Below are positions 8,552-14,795 of a DNA stretch of 16,361 bases, piece by piece. Numbering within the stretch: position 1 is the stretch's first letter; each line of letters opens with the position of its first letter. Where the stretch lies: contig JAGLDB010000019.1 of NCBI GenBank assembly GCA_023145935.1, positions 1 to 16,361 on the forward strand. Reading direction: 5' to 3'. Under the pieces are notes generated by a model. It was not told the origin of the DNA. It made no database searches and was given only the letters and a program-made list of their open reading frames with translations. Both the position numbers and the translations under genes were made by a program. This DNA comes from Candidatus Sabulitectum sp. (GTDB lineage Bacteria > Fermentibacterota > Fermentibacteria > Fermentibacterales > Fermentibacteraceae).

Positions 8552-9520
8552 ATGGCCAGAGTAGGTATAGTGGGAGCAACAGGCCTTGTAGGTGATAAAA
8601 TGATTTCTGTTCTTCAGGAGAGTTCCCTTTCCATTAGTGAATTAAAGCTTTTTGCAACCAAGAAAAGCCTCGGTCGCTCAATCAATTTCAGAGGTCTCCC
8701 CCATACTGTTGAAATAATACAAAATGCCTCCTGGGAAAAGGGCATGATAATTCTGGGAGCAACATCCTCGGAAACAGCTCATTCATGGGTTCCCGATGCA
8801 CTGAAAGCAGGGGCATACGTAATTGATAATTCATCGGCGTTCAGAATGGACAAGAATGTTCCCCTTGTTGTTCCGGAAGTGAACAGAGAAGACATAAAAT
8901 CCCATCACCGTCTGATTTCAAATCCCAACTGCTCGACAATACAACTGGTGATGGCTCTTGGGCCACTTCGTACCATTGCAAGGTTTGAATGGGTTTCGGT
9001 TTCAACCTATCAGTCAGTTTCAGGAAGTGGTCGAGATGGAATTGCTGCACTGAACAAACAGGAAAAGCTCAGCGCTGAAATCGACTCATTTCACAGGAAT
9101 GTCATCTGCGAGATCGGATATCCCGAGCCATCGGGCTACACAGGTGAAGAGATAAAGCTTGTAATGGAAACTCCAAAAATCCTTGGTCTTGAGTTTCCAG
9201 TGTTTCCCGCCTGTGCAAGAGTTCCGGTGATGATCGGGCACACTGAGTCTGTTACGATCAAATTTGGAAGGAATACTTCGGCAGACGAGGTAAGAATGGT
9301 ACTGGAAGAAGCACCTGGGGTAAAAGTCAGCGAACTTGGCTGTCAACCGGTTGAAGTAGAAGGAACAAACTATACCGTTGTAGGAAGAATCCGAAACCAC
9401 CCTGTGGATCAAAGCATCATCCAGTTCTGGGTCACCGCAGACAATGTCCGCAAGGGCGCAGCCCTCAATGCAGTTCAGATCCTGGAAATTGTATCAAAAA
9501 GAATTACCGGCCCTGCTTAA
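8552..9520 (+). CDS. asd: Aspartate-semialdehyde dehydrogenase
   Basis: Catalyses NADPH-dependent reduction of beta-aspartyl phosphate to aspartate semialdehyde, the branch point to lysine and meso-diaminopimelate, threonine and methionine. The N-terminal Rossmann motif is 'GATGLVG' at 8-14. 'VPEVN' is at 107-111, and the active-site Cys is Cys127 in 'SNPNCST'. 'YQSVSGSG' is at 153-160, and the acid/base His is His230 in 'RVPVMIGH' at 223-230. At 322 residues it is close to the usual 330-340. The start has a strong Shine-Dalgarno. No other amino-acid biosynthesis gene adjoins it. It stands head-to-head with the murein transglycosylase operon, 3 nt apart, so its promoter must lie within that gene. 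A shared link through diaminopimelate and cell-wall supply is possible but inferred. Confidence 0.96.
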   Translation: MARVGIVGATGLVGDKMISVLQESSLSISELKLFATKKSLGRSINFRGLPHTVEIIQNASWEKGMIILGATSSETAHSWVPDALKAGAYVIDNSSAFRMDKNVPLVVPEVNREDIKSHHRLISNPNCSTIQLVMALGPLRTIARFEWVSVSTYQSVSGSGRDGIAALNKQEKLSAEIDSFHRNVICEIGYPEPSGYTGEEIKLVMETPKILGLEFPVFPACARVPVMIGHTESVTIKFGRNTSADEVRMVLEEAPGVKVSELGCQPVEVEGTNYTVVGRIRNHPVDQSIIQFWVTADNVRKGAALNAVQILEIVSKRITGPA

Positions 9521-9535
9521 GCAGAACCGGTAATT
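9502..9535 (-). terminator. Hairpin between convergent asd and the zinc-ribbon gene
   Basis: A 9-bp outer stem AATTACCGG/CCGGTAATT (9502-9510 with 9527-9535) encloses a perfect 12-nt palindrome CTGCTTAAGCAG (9513-9524). On the minus strand it is followed by CTTTTTGA, so it fits a terminator for the minus-strand gene ending at 9560. On the plus strand there is no T-run, and the asd stop codon lies inside the hairpin. Confidence 0.7.
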
Positions 9536-9559
9536 TAAGCACAAGTACAGTCTTATTGA

Positions 9560-10246
9560 TTAGAGGTCAAGATCTCCGTCGTCCAGAAGATCAAACTCAT
9601 CGTCAATGGCTTCTTCTTCATCGAGAGCAGCACCACACTCTTCACAGAAAAGCTTCTGTGGAGGATTTATGTGTGAACATGAAGGACACTTCACAGTATC
9701 ACCACTTGCGTCATCAAGTTCAAGATCATCATCGTCAAGATTAAGCTCATCAAGACTGTCATCATCCGCTGCAGGCTTAACGCTTCCCTTCGAGGCTCCG
9801 GCTGCCTTGCCCTGAGTCGCTTCTTCTACATCTCTAAGAACCTTCTTCATATCGCCAAGCTCGGCGCGGAAGCCATCGAGCTCATCGGCTGTAGTATTTC
9901 TCTTCTTGGTAGCTCCGTCCAGATCCTTCTGGAAAGTAGGATCGTTCTCATCGTGCTCTCTGAGCCTTGCTCTTATCTGAAGTTCTTCAACAAGATCTGA
10001 CTCGCTCTGATGCTTTTTCTCAAGCTCGTTGATCTTTTTCGTAAGATCATTGACCTTGCCCTCAAGAGAACCCTTCTCTGCACCGAGTTTACCCAGTACA
10101 TCGTTCAGTTGATTGTCGTAATCTCCCTTGATCCTGGAATAAACCCTCTGGTTCGTCTCCGCCCTCATGGTCTCAAGATTAGACAGTCTTTCAGAAAGCT
10201 CAGTGCGTCTCGCCAGGAGATCCTGGATCTTCCTTTCCAGCGCCAT
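9560..10246 (-). CDS. Coiled-coil protein with C-terminal zinc ribbon and acidic tail
   Basis: Function unknown. I place the start at ATG 10246 (228 residues) because GGAGG lies 4 nt upstream; an in-frame GTG at 10279 has no such site. Residues about 1-145 are a heptad-rich, charged coiled coil ('LERKIQDLLARRTELSERL' onward). Residues about 160-182 are a very acidic linker. A CxxC-x10-CxxC zinc ribbon has Cys187, 190, 201 and 204 ('KCPSCSHINPPQKLFCEEC'), followed by a tail made mostly of Asp, Glu and Leu. There is no signal peptide. The layout recalls zinc-ribbon domains attached to coiled coils in diverse cytoplasmic proteins, but no specific family is recognised. It lies 61 nt downstream of holA on the same strand and may be co-transcribed. 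A terminator hairpin follows. Confidence 0.85.
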   Translation of the reverse strand: MALERKIQDLLARRTELSERLSNLETMRAETNQRVYSRIKGDYDNQLNDVLGKLGAEKGSLEGKVNDLTKKINELEKKHQSESDLVEELQIRARLREHDENDPTFQKDLDGATKKRNTTADELDGFRAELGDMKKVLRDVEEATQGKAAGASKGSVKPAADDDSLDELNLDDDDLELDDASGDTVKCPSCSHINPPQKLFCEECGAALDEEEAIDDEFDLLDDGDLDL

Positions 10247-10250
10247 TACC

Positions 10251-10255
10251 CCTCC
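10251..10255 (-). promoter_or_regulatory. Ribosome binding site deciding the start of the zinc-ribbon gene
   Basis: GGAGG (extended to GGAGGGG) on the minus strand precedes ATG 10246 by 4 nt. The longer reading from GTG 10279 would place this element inside the coding sequence and has no Shine-Dalgarno of its own. Confidence 0.75.
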
Positions 10256-10307
10256 ATTCGCATATGCCTTAATTTCCACAAACTACCATACACTGCGATA
10301 TATTTCT

Positions 10308-11300
10308 TCATTTACCCGCCGATGTCAAGGAGAGAACAACAGAAGCAATTGACGCAAGCGGGTCAGATCCTCTTTTTAGCCCGAAGTCGGCGGCTGAAAA
10401 AGTCTCCAGTACCACTGGAACTGCGCTGTTCGAGCGTCTTCCAGCATTCTCCTCCACATTACGCCAGATGAACTGCGGGAAACCAAGTTTTTTAGCCACT
10501 GCCTCCGGCGACATACCGCGCTGCAATAATTCTCTGGCTCCAGCCACCTGCTTCCACTGACTGTATAGAAGGGCAAGAAGCCTGATAGGTTCTTCTCCTG
10601 AGTGTAAAAGAAGAGAAAGAGACCTCATGGCAGCAGCTCTTTTCCCGGACAAAACCTCACCACAAAACTGGAATGCTGTTGTTTCTTCAAGCCCCTTTAC
10701 TGCCGAATACACCCCGGAAGAGTTCACGTCGGCTCCAGTGCCGTGAAAAAGAGCTATCCTTGTTATGATATCAGCAAGTCTCTCCAGTTTGCCGGAAGCA
10801 ATTGCTTCTGCAGCCTGAGCCCCGTCCCTTGTGAGCGTTACACTCTGCTGGGCTGCAAGAATTCTAGTCCACTTCCACATCTGATTTGCAAATGGCTCCC
10901 AGCATGTAAATCCCACACCTGCTGATTCCAGTTTTGTCTGAAAAGCATTGGATGGTTTCCGCCCTGCAGTCCTACAAAAAAGAATATGATCGAATTTTCC
11001 GGAAACAATTTTTACCAGCTCGCTTTTCTGAGACTTGGAAAGCTTATCAACATCCCCGATTATCACCAGTTTCCCCGGGCTGAAAAGAGAACCCTCGCTG
11101 AACAGTGCACTGAGACTAACTTCACTCAGATCTTCCGGTAAAAGCCTTACAGTATCAAGCGAGAGAGCTGATGCCCGGTCCCTGAGAGCATCAAGAAGGC
11201 TGGTTGACTGGAAGTATTCCTCACCTGATACCACGAAGGAATCTCCCGGAGAAGAATTCACTATTTTCTTCATCATTGCTTCAAAGTTCTTAACTATCAA
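10308..11300 (-). CDS. holA: DNA polymerase III delta subunit (clamp loader)
   Basis: The delta subunit opens the sliding clamp within the clamp-loader complex. The 330-residue length matches the family. Matching features in order are 'FVVSGEEYF' near 22-30 (the family's first beta strand and loop), 'LFSEGSLFSPGKLVII' near 66-81, and the C-terminal domain with 'ALLYSQWKQVAGARELLQRG' and 'VAKKLGFPQFIWRNVEENA'. The closing 'FSAADFGLKRGSDP' is a typical delta ending. There is no Walker A motif, as expected for delta. The proposed start is TTG 11300 with AGGGGT 8 nt upstream; this keeps an N-terminal 'NFEAMMKKI' segment that the family usually has. ATG 11276 is the alternative. The zinc-ribbon gene lies just downstream. 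Confidence 0.9.
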   Translation of the reverse strand: MIVKNFEAMMKKIVNSSPGDSFVVSGEEYFQSTSLLDALRDRASALSLDTVRLLPEDLSEVSLSALFSEGSLFSPGKLVIIGDVDKLSKSQKSELVKIVSGKFDHILFCRTAGRKPSNAFQTKLESAGVGFTCWEPFANQMWKWTRILAAQQSVTLTRDGAQAAEAIASGKLERLADIITRIALFHGTGADVNSSGVYSAVKGLEETTAFQFCGEVLSGKRAAAMRSLSLLLHSGEEPIRLLALLYSQWKQVAGARELLQRGMSPEAVAKKLGFPQFIWRNVEENAGRRSNSAVPVVLETFSAADFGLKRGSDPLASIASVVLSLTSAGK

Positions 11301-11328
11301 TTCTCGACACCCCTATGGTCTTGCCACT

Positions 11329-11344
11329 TGGCATGTACTTTGCT
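11329..11344 (+). promoter_or_regulatory. Candidate sigma-54 (-24/-12) promoter of the PpiD-like gene
   Basis: TGGCATG-TACT-TTGCT matches the sigma-54 consensus TGGCACG-N4-TTGCW with one mismatch (C to T). GG at 11330-11331 and GC at 11342-11343 are separated by exactly 10 nt, the required spacing. A transcript would start near 11355, leaving about 27 nt before the ATG at 11382. The -24 half also forms an inverted repeat with the preceding bases (TGCCA-CT-TGGCA, 11322-11333). No activator site or gene is visible. Confidence 0.55.
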
Positions 11345-11367
11345 TATTTTCCATCCTCAATTTAACA

Positions 11368-11374
11368 GAGGAGA
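11368..11374 (+). promoter_or_regulatory. Ribosome binding site deciding the start of the PpiD-like gene
   Basis: GAGGAGA lies 7 nt before ATG 11382. The in-frame ATG at 11328 overlaps the candidate -24 promoter element, has no Shine-Dalgarno, and would put a non-signal-like stretch before the membrane segment. Confidence 0.8.
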
Positions 11375-11381
11375 TTCGTTA

Positions 11382-13229
11382 ATGTTAACCTGGTTCAGAA
11401 ACAATGCAAAGATATTCCTTATTGTGATCGTTGTCATCTTCGTTGGTATGATTTTTCTCGAGTGGGGCCGAGGCGGAATCCAGAACATTGAAGTAGACAA
11501 ACTTGTTATTGGTACTGTTAACGGTATCGGGCTTCAGCCAACATCCTACGACTATGTCAGAGATGAAGTTTACAATGGCATGAAGATGCAGATGCAGCGA
11601 ATGGGTGATCCTGATCCCGAAAATCAGCTTACGCTTATGCATAACGATATCAACAACACTGCATTCGAGATCCTTGTGGACAGAACTCTTCAGGATGAAT
11701 ACCTTAAAATCCTGGACTGGGAGTCAGTCAAACCTTCAATGGCAGAAGCACTGTTGAAAGCTCAACTCCGGATGGTGGGTATAGAAGACCCGGAGGCATA
11801 CCTGGGTGAGTACAGGAATGACCCAAACTACGGGTCAACCCTTTATCAGATGGTAGCTCAGGCTGACAGGGCAATGTACGGTGCTGCCGCTTCCCTGGAA
11901 AATCTCATATCCGCCAGAGAAGTAGAATTTCTTCTCAGCGACGCCATGACCACCGTTTCCGCCAGGTACATTCCATTCAGATCATCGCCTGAACTTCCTT
12001 CAGACAATGAGCTGCGAGAATTCTACGATGCAAACACAGATCTCTTCATCACCTCACCAGGAGCCAGAATGAGATTCGCATCTTTTGCTGTGCAACCGGC
12101 AGATGAAGACATAGAGGCAACTCTTGCCATGGTGGATTCTCTTGCAATATCAGGAACTGGAACTCCAGATACATTCATAGTTACCAGAGAACAGCTTGCG
12201 GGATTTTCCGGCTGGAACATTGATCTGGCCCCAGGCGATCTGTCTCAACCGTTCCTGGCAGCTTCCATGAACCAGAATAACATGAGAGCAGGCCACTCTG
12301 TGGAACTTCTCTCTGTGAGGAATGCTGCGGACGACACCACTGGCAACACCGATACCCTGACTTTAGTCCACTGGGAGATCCCACTCTTCCCGGGATATCG
12401 AACTGTCAGGGCAACATTCTGGGATCTTGAAGAGAACGCTGAAGATATTCTTGTTTCAGAATTCCCTGTTTACGGTGATCAGTCTCTGATTGATTACGGA
12501 GAGCTGATTATTGACCTGAACACTCTTCCCTCAGAAGACATGCCCCAGTCTTTGATCTCTTTTGCAACCGACTCCATCTGGATGGACAGCATCGGTCCTG
12601 TGTTTTACATACCTAGCTTCTCGACAGGCTATCCTGCTCTGATGGTTGCAAGAAAACTTGAGGACATTTCCGGAGGACAACTGAGCTACGAAGAAGCCCT
12701 TGCCAATAATCAGATCCTGCTTGAGCTCTACACCCACAGGCAGAGTAACGAATCACTTGCCATGGCCACAGCCGCTCTGGAGGAAATCAGAATCAGTGGA
12801 GAAGGTCTTGCAGGATGGGCTGCAGCAGAATCAATCGAGGTTTATGATACTCAGCAGTTCTCCCCTGTTTCAGTAAGACAGTGGGCAGTATCAGATGAGT
12901 CTGCGTACCGCGGGCTTCTCGGTTGTGAAGATTTTGCTGATGCTTCACTTATGGGAGCAGAATACACGGTTATGGGCCCCTTCACAAACAACGGAGTTGC
13001 ATATCTCGCAGAGATAGTAACCCGTACAGAAGCAGCATTACCCGAGTCTGGAGCCCAGCTCACAGGGTTCTATCTTTCGGTACAGAACAACCATAATATG
13101 CTTTATTCCAGCAGACTGATGGCATCCATCAGAAACGGTGCCGACATTCTGGATCAGAGAGTTCACTACTACAACACAATGGATTCCCTCAGAGCAGAAT
13201 ACGCAGCCACCCAGGAAGCACTGGAGTAA
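11382..13229 (+). CDS. PpiD/SurA-like membrane-anchored periplasmic foldase
   Basis: Predicted envelope chaperone assisting exported proteins. From ATG 11382 it has 615 residues, close to E. coli PpiD (about 620). The N-terminus 'MLTWFRNNAKIF' precedes one hydrophobic membrane segment at about 10-26. A SurA_N-like helical domain follows from about 43 ('IGTVNGIGLQPTSYDYVRD') to about 135. Residues about 205-240 ('DNELREFYDANTDLFITSP') match the PpiD segment that precedes the isomerase domain. The second half has PpiD-like spacing, including 'GLAGWAAAESIEV', but the parvulin hallmark 'GGDxGW' is not evident, so isomerase activity is doubtful. It is divergent from holA, ends before a GC-rich hairpin, and appears to be transcribed alone. 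Confidence 0.83.
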   Translation: MLTWFRNNAKIFLIVIVVIFVGMIFLEWGRGGIQNIEVDKLVIGTVNGIGLQPTSYDYVRDEVYNGMKMQMQRMGDPDPENQLTLMHNDINNTAFEILVDRTLQDEYLKILDWESVKPSMAEALLKAQLRMVGIEDPEAYLGEYRNDPNYGSTLYQMVAQADRAMYGAAASLENLISAREVEFLLSDAMTTVSARYIPFRSSPELPSDNELREFYDANTDLFITSPGARMRFASFAVQPADEDIEATLAMVDSLAISGTGTPDTFIVTREQLAGFSGWNIDLAPGDLSQPFLAASMNQNNMRAGHSVELLSVRNAADDTTGNTDTLTLVHWEIPLFPGYRTVRATFWDLEENAEDILVSEFPVYGDQSLIDYGELIIDLNTLPSEDMPQSLISFATDSIWMDSIGPVFYIPSFSTGYPALMVARKLEDISGGQLSYEEALANNQILLELYTHRQSNESLAMATAALEEIRISGEGLAGWAAAESIEVYDTQQFSPVSVRQWAVSDESAYRGLLGCEDFADASLMGAEYTVMGPFTNNGVAYLAEIVTRTEAALPESGAQLTGFYLSVQNNHNMLYSSRLMASIRNGADILDQRVHYYNTMDSLRAEYAATQEALE

Positions 13230-13258
13230 CCCAGAACAGCATTATCAGATAAACAGCC

Positions 13259-13282
13259 AGCCCCTGCCGAAAGGCGGGGGCT
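13259..13282 (+). terminator. Rho-independent-type hairpin after the PpiD-like gene
   Basis: AGCCCCTGCC-GAAA-GGCGGGGGCT forms a 10-bp stem (one T-G pair) closed by a GAAA tetraloop, 30 nt after the stop codon. The bases that follow (CTTGCGCTTGG, then CTTTTCTTT further on) are only moderately T-rich. Confidence 0.75.
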
Positions 13283-13557
13283 CTTGCGCTTGGCCGCTTT
13301 TCTTTACCTGGCGCATACAATGTGTACAACACCCACAGAACACCAATACACTAAACAAACAGCAATACCTCTGCTATGCATATTGACTGCACAATAACAC
13401 AACCACATAATCCATACCTATTGATTACAATAGTGGTTCAACACGACAGGCTGAACAATGTATGCGAAGATGGACAGTTTAGAAAGAAACAGTACACATT
13501 ATAAGGAAACCCCATAAGATGATATCAGCAGAACACCAGAAGCTACATCACTACCAA

Positions 13558-13647
13558 CTACAACATAAACGAGGAACCAATTGATTCTTATGAGGCGCAA
13601 AACCAAATTCCAGACTTATATGGAAACCACATAAACAGTAGTTGGCG
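13558..13647 (+). repeat. Candidate degraded attC site at the left end of the array
   Basis: The left half lines up with the two better attC sites: AAC box (CTACAAC, 13558-13564), a 10-nt spacer, AACCA at 13575-13579, then TTATGAGGC as in the right-hand site. It ends in the box GTTGGCG (13641-13647). The right inner arm (expected TGGTT-like) is not recognisable, so the stem cannot form. It may instead be a different recombination boundary. Confidence 0.35.
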
Positions 13648-13685
13648 TACCAATTTAACATTACCGGTTGAATGTTATTAATGAT

Positions 13686-13721
13686 CCAAAGAATCCAAAG
13701 AATCGAAAGAATCGAAAGAAA
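13686..13721. repeat. 9-nt tandem repeat, four copies
   Basis: CCAAAGAAT, CCAAAGAAT, CGAAAGAAT, CGAAAGAAA follow one another without a gap at 13686-13721. It lies in non-coding DNA 86 nt past the 3' end of the relE-like gene. No function is evident. Confidence 0.85.
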
Positions 13722-13806
13722 ATTTATTACAACTTCATTTTTAAAGAAAGTATATGCTTACTACATAGGTAAATTTATTTCGAACTAGGCATATCGATCG
13801 AATACT

Positions 13807-14082
13807 CTAGTGCGAATGTATGAGATTTCTGTAAACATCTTTTCTGTGTCCTACTTTTACAATGAGAATGCACATTTCATCGCTGTGGATTTCGTAGAGT
13901 ATGCGATAATCTCCACATCTGACTTTGTGATATGGGTTCTTTCCTTTCATCTTAGTAATTTTGGGATCTGGCAGTTGAATAGCCAACTCATCAATTCTCT
14001 TCTTAATTCGCACTAATACCCGTTTGGGAAATTTTTTCATGTTCCTCAAAGCGGCAGGTCTGAATTCGACAGAATACTCCAT
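13807..14082 (-). CDS. relE: RelE-family type II toxin
   Basis: Predicted ribosome-dependent mRNA endoribonuclease neutralised by the adjacent antitoxin. The 91-residue length fits RelE toxins. Core motifs are 'KMKGKNPYHKVRCGDYRILYEI' split over 44-65 and 'VKVGHRKDVYR' at 75-85. By analogy with E. coli RelE (Arg61, Arg81, Tyr87), the likely catalytic residues are Arg60, Arg80 and Tyr84, all present, so the toxin looks intact. ATG 14082 lies 3 nt after the antitoxin stop, the usual coupled antitoxin-first order. It sits inside a proposed integron cassette, where TA modules are known to stabilise arrays. A RelE/ParE superfamily assignment is firm; target specificity is not. Confidence 0.92.
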   Translation of the reverse strand: MEYSVEFRPAALRNMKKFPKRVLVRIKKRIDELAIQLPDPKITKMKGKNPYHKVRCGDYRILYEIHSDEMCILIVKVGHRKDVYRNLIHSH

Positions 14083-14085
14083 GAA

Positions 14086-14337
14086 TTAAAGTCCCAGAAT
14101 TTTCCATGCTTCTTCTGCCGGGACGCTTTCTCCCTTTTCAGAAACAGCCATATTTGCATCTTCAATGTCCACGCGATCTTCAATTTGCTGAAGCAACTCA
14201 AGCTCCTCCATTGAAATCAGAGCAGCGATATTCTTTCCTCTACGTGTCAAAACAATAGATTCATTGCCATATGCTACTTTGTTAACAATATCTGAGAAGT
14301 TCATCCTTGCATCTGCTGTCGAAATAGAAATGGCCAT
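14086..14337 (-). CDS. Phd/YefM-family antitoxin
   Basis: An 83-residue antitoxin expected to bind DNA through its N-terminal half and the toxin through its C-terminal half. The Phd/YefM pattern is clear: 'ISTADARMNFSDIVNKVAYG' (about 4-23), 'SIVLTRRGKNIAALIS' (27-42), 'MEELELLQQIED' (43-54), then an acidic, probably flexible tail. The Shine-Dalgarno AAGGGGAA precedes ATG 14337. A strong promoter with an overlapping palindromic operator lies directly upstream, so autorepression with the toxin as co-repressor is likely by analogy with the family. It is the first gene of the pair, with the RelE-like gene 3 nt downstream. Confidence 0.93.
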   Translation of the reverse strand: MAISISTADARMNFSDIVNKVAYGNESIVLTRRGKNIAALISMEELELLQQIEDRVDIEDANMAVSEKGESVPAEEAWKILGL

Positions 14338-14358
14338 AAGCTTCCCCTTCTTTTAAAT

Positions 14359-14397
14359 TACTGTACATAATGTACTATTTGTACAGTAGGATGTCAA
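14359..14397 (-). promoter_or_regulatory. Promoter and operator of the Phd/YefM-RelE module
   Basis: On the minus strand a perfect -35 TTGACA (14397-14392) is followed after 17 nt by a -10 TACATT (14374-14369). Overlapping it is a perfect 9-nt inverted repeat TACTGTACA/TGTACAGTA (14359-14367 and 14380-14388) with a 12-nt spacer. The core TGTAC recurs every 9 bp (TGTACATAA, TGTACTATT, TGTACAGTA; 14362-14388). Repressor bound here would block RNA polymerase, fitting an autoregulated TA operon. Confidence 0.82.
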
Positions 14398-14512
14398 TCA
14401 GATCTGCCGCCCTTTGTCTGCATATATGCAAAATAGATTCCAGACATCTGGTTGCCGAAGCTTAAGATCACTATTGTACAGGAACATCTGAGAACATGAA
14501 AAGGCATAATTC

Positions 14513-14594
14513 CGCCAACAACAGAATTAACCAGTCGCAGAGCAAATGAGCACAAGCAGAGGTTAACCTGCGCTGGTGATTCAGAGCGTTCGCC
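14513..14594 (+). repeat. attC-like recombination site, central
   Basis: Outer boxes are CGCCAAC (14513-14519) and GTTCGCC (14588-14594). Inner arms ACCAG-T-CGCAG (14530-14540) and CTGCG-CTGGT (14568-14577) pair perfectly except for one bulged T at 14535. The 27-nt middle includes the palindrome AGGTTAACCT. The left outer box pairs fully not with its own right box but with the cassette start at 13641, as for neighbouring attC sites in an integron. The flanking GGCATA (14503-14508) and TATGCC (14597-14602) also pair. Confidence 0.65.
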
Positions 14595-14731
14595 GCTATG
14601 CCAACGGGTAAGCTTTACAAATTCCGTAGTAATTGACCAATCATCAGTGAAAAAGGTAATTGTTTATGAGAGCTTAACTCCGGAATAAATTCGGTCAGAA
14701 CAGGTTATGCGCACATTCGTTGTAAATGATA

Positions 14732-14759
14732 TTGTGTAAAGATGATTCTGTAGTATAAT
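14732..14759 (+). promoter_or_regulatory. Promoter of the right TA module
   Basis: A perfect -10 TATAAT (14754-14759) lies 16 nt after a weak -35 TTGTGT (14732-14737), 36 nt before the antitoxin ATG. The Shine-Dalgarno GAGGTG (14785-14790) follows. No clear palindromic operator is seen here. Confidence 0.6.
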
Positions 14760-14795
14760 TCAATTAGTTTAAGGCTGAAGGATTGAGGTGATTTT

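Larger units (their letters stand above)
13283..13806. other. Non-coding stretch at the left edge of the cassette array
   Basis: No credible gene on either strand. It is AT-rich compared with the flanking genes. It contains a small hairpin CTATTG-ATTA-CAATAG (13418-13433), a direct repeat GGAAACC(C/A)CATAA near 13503 and 13622, a candidate degraded attC (13558-13647), a hairpin TAACATT/AATGTTA (13656-13662 with 13671-13677), and a 9-nt tandem repeat (13686-13721). The part from 13642 on belongs to the first cassette. Confidence 0.7.
13642..14588 (+). mobile_element. Integron-type gene cassette 1 (Phd/YefM-RelE module, inverted)
   Basis: The proposed unit runs from the G^TT crossover point of GTTGGCG (13641-13647) to the same point of GTTCGCC (14588-14594). 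Its start box is the exact reverse complement of CGCCAAC at 14513-14519, as expected for the two ends of one circularised cassette. It is 947 bp. Its only genes are the antitoxin-toxin pair, which run opposite to the attC orientation and carry their own promoter. No integrase gene is visible. Confidence 0.6.
14338..14795. other. Non-coding stretch between the two TA modules
   Basis: No credible gene. In order it holds the promoter-operator of the left module (14359-14397), the attC-like site (14513-14594) that joins the two cassettes, about 150 bp without recognised features, and the promoter of the right module (14732-14759). Confidence 0.75.

Noticed and set aside
13138..13386. Plus-strand 82-codon frame past the PpiD-like gene
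   Set aside because: It starts inside the foldase gene in another frame, runs through the terminator hairpin and shows no domain or ribosome binding site.
13656..13677. Hairpin TAACATT/AATGTTA as terminator of the relE-like gene
   Set aside because: Only 7 AT-rich pairs, about 130 nt beyond the stop, and no T-run follows on the minus strand.
13807..14016. A plus-strand open frame over the relE-like gene
   Set aside because: It is the antisense of a clear RelE toxin, with no Shine-Dalgarno or recognisable product.
14704..14710. GTTATGC, identical to the right-hand attC box, as a further cassette boundary
   Set aside because: No pairing inner arms precede it. Nearby complementary words (TAAGCT/AGCTTA, ATTCCG/CGGAAT) are in the wrong order to nest into one stem.
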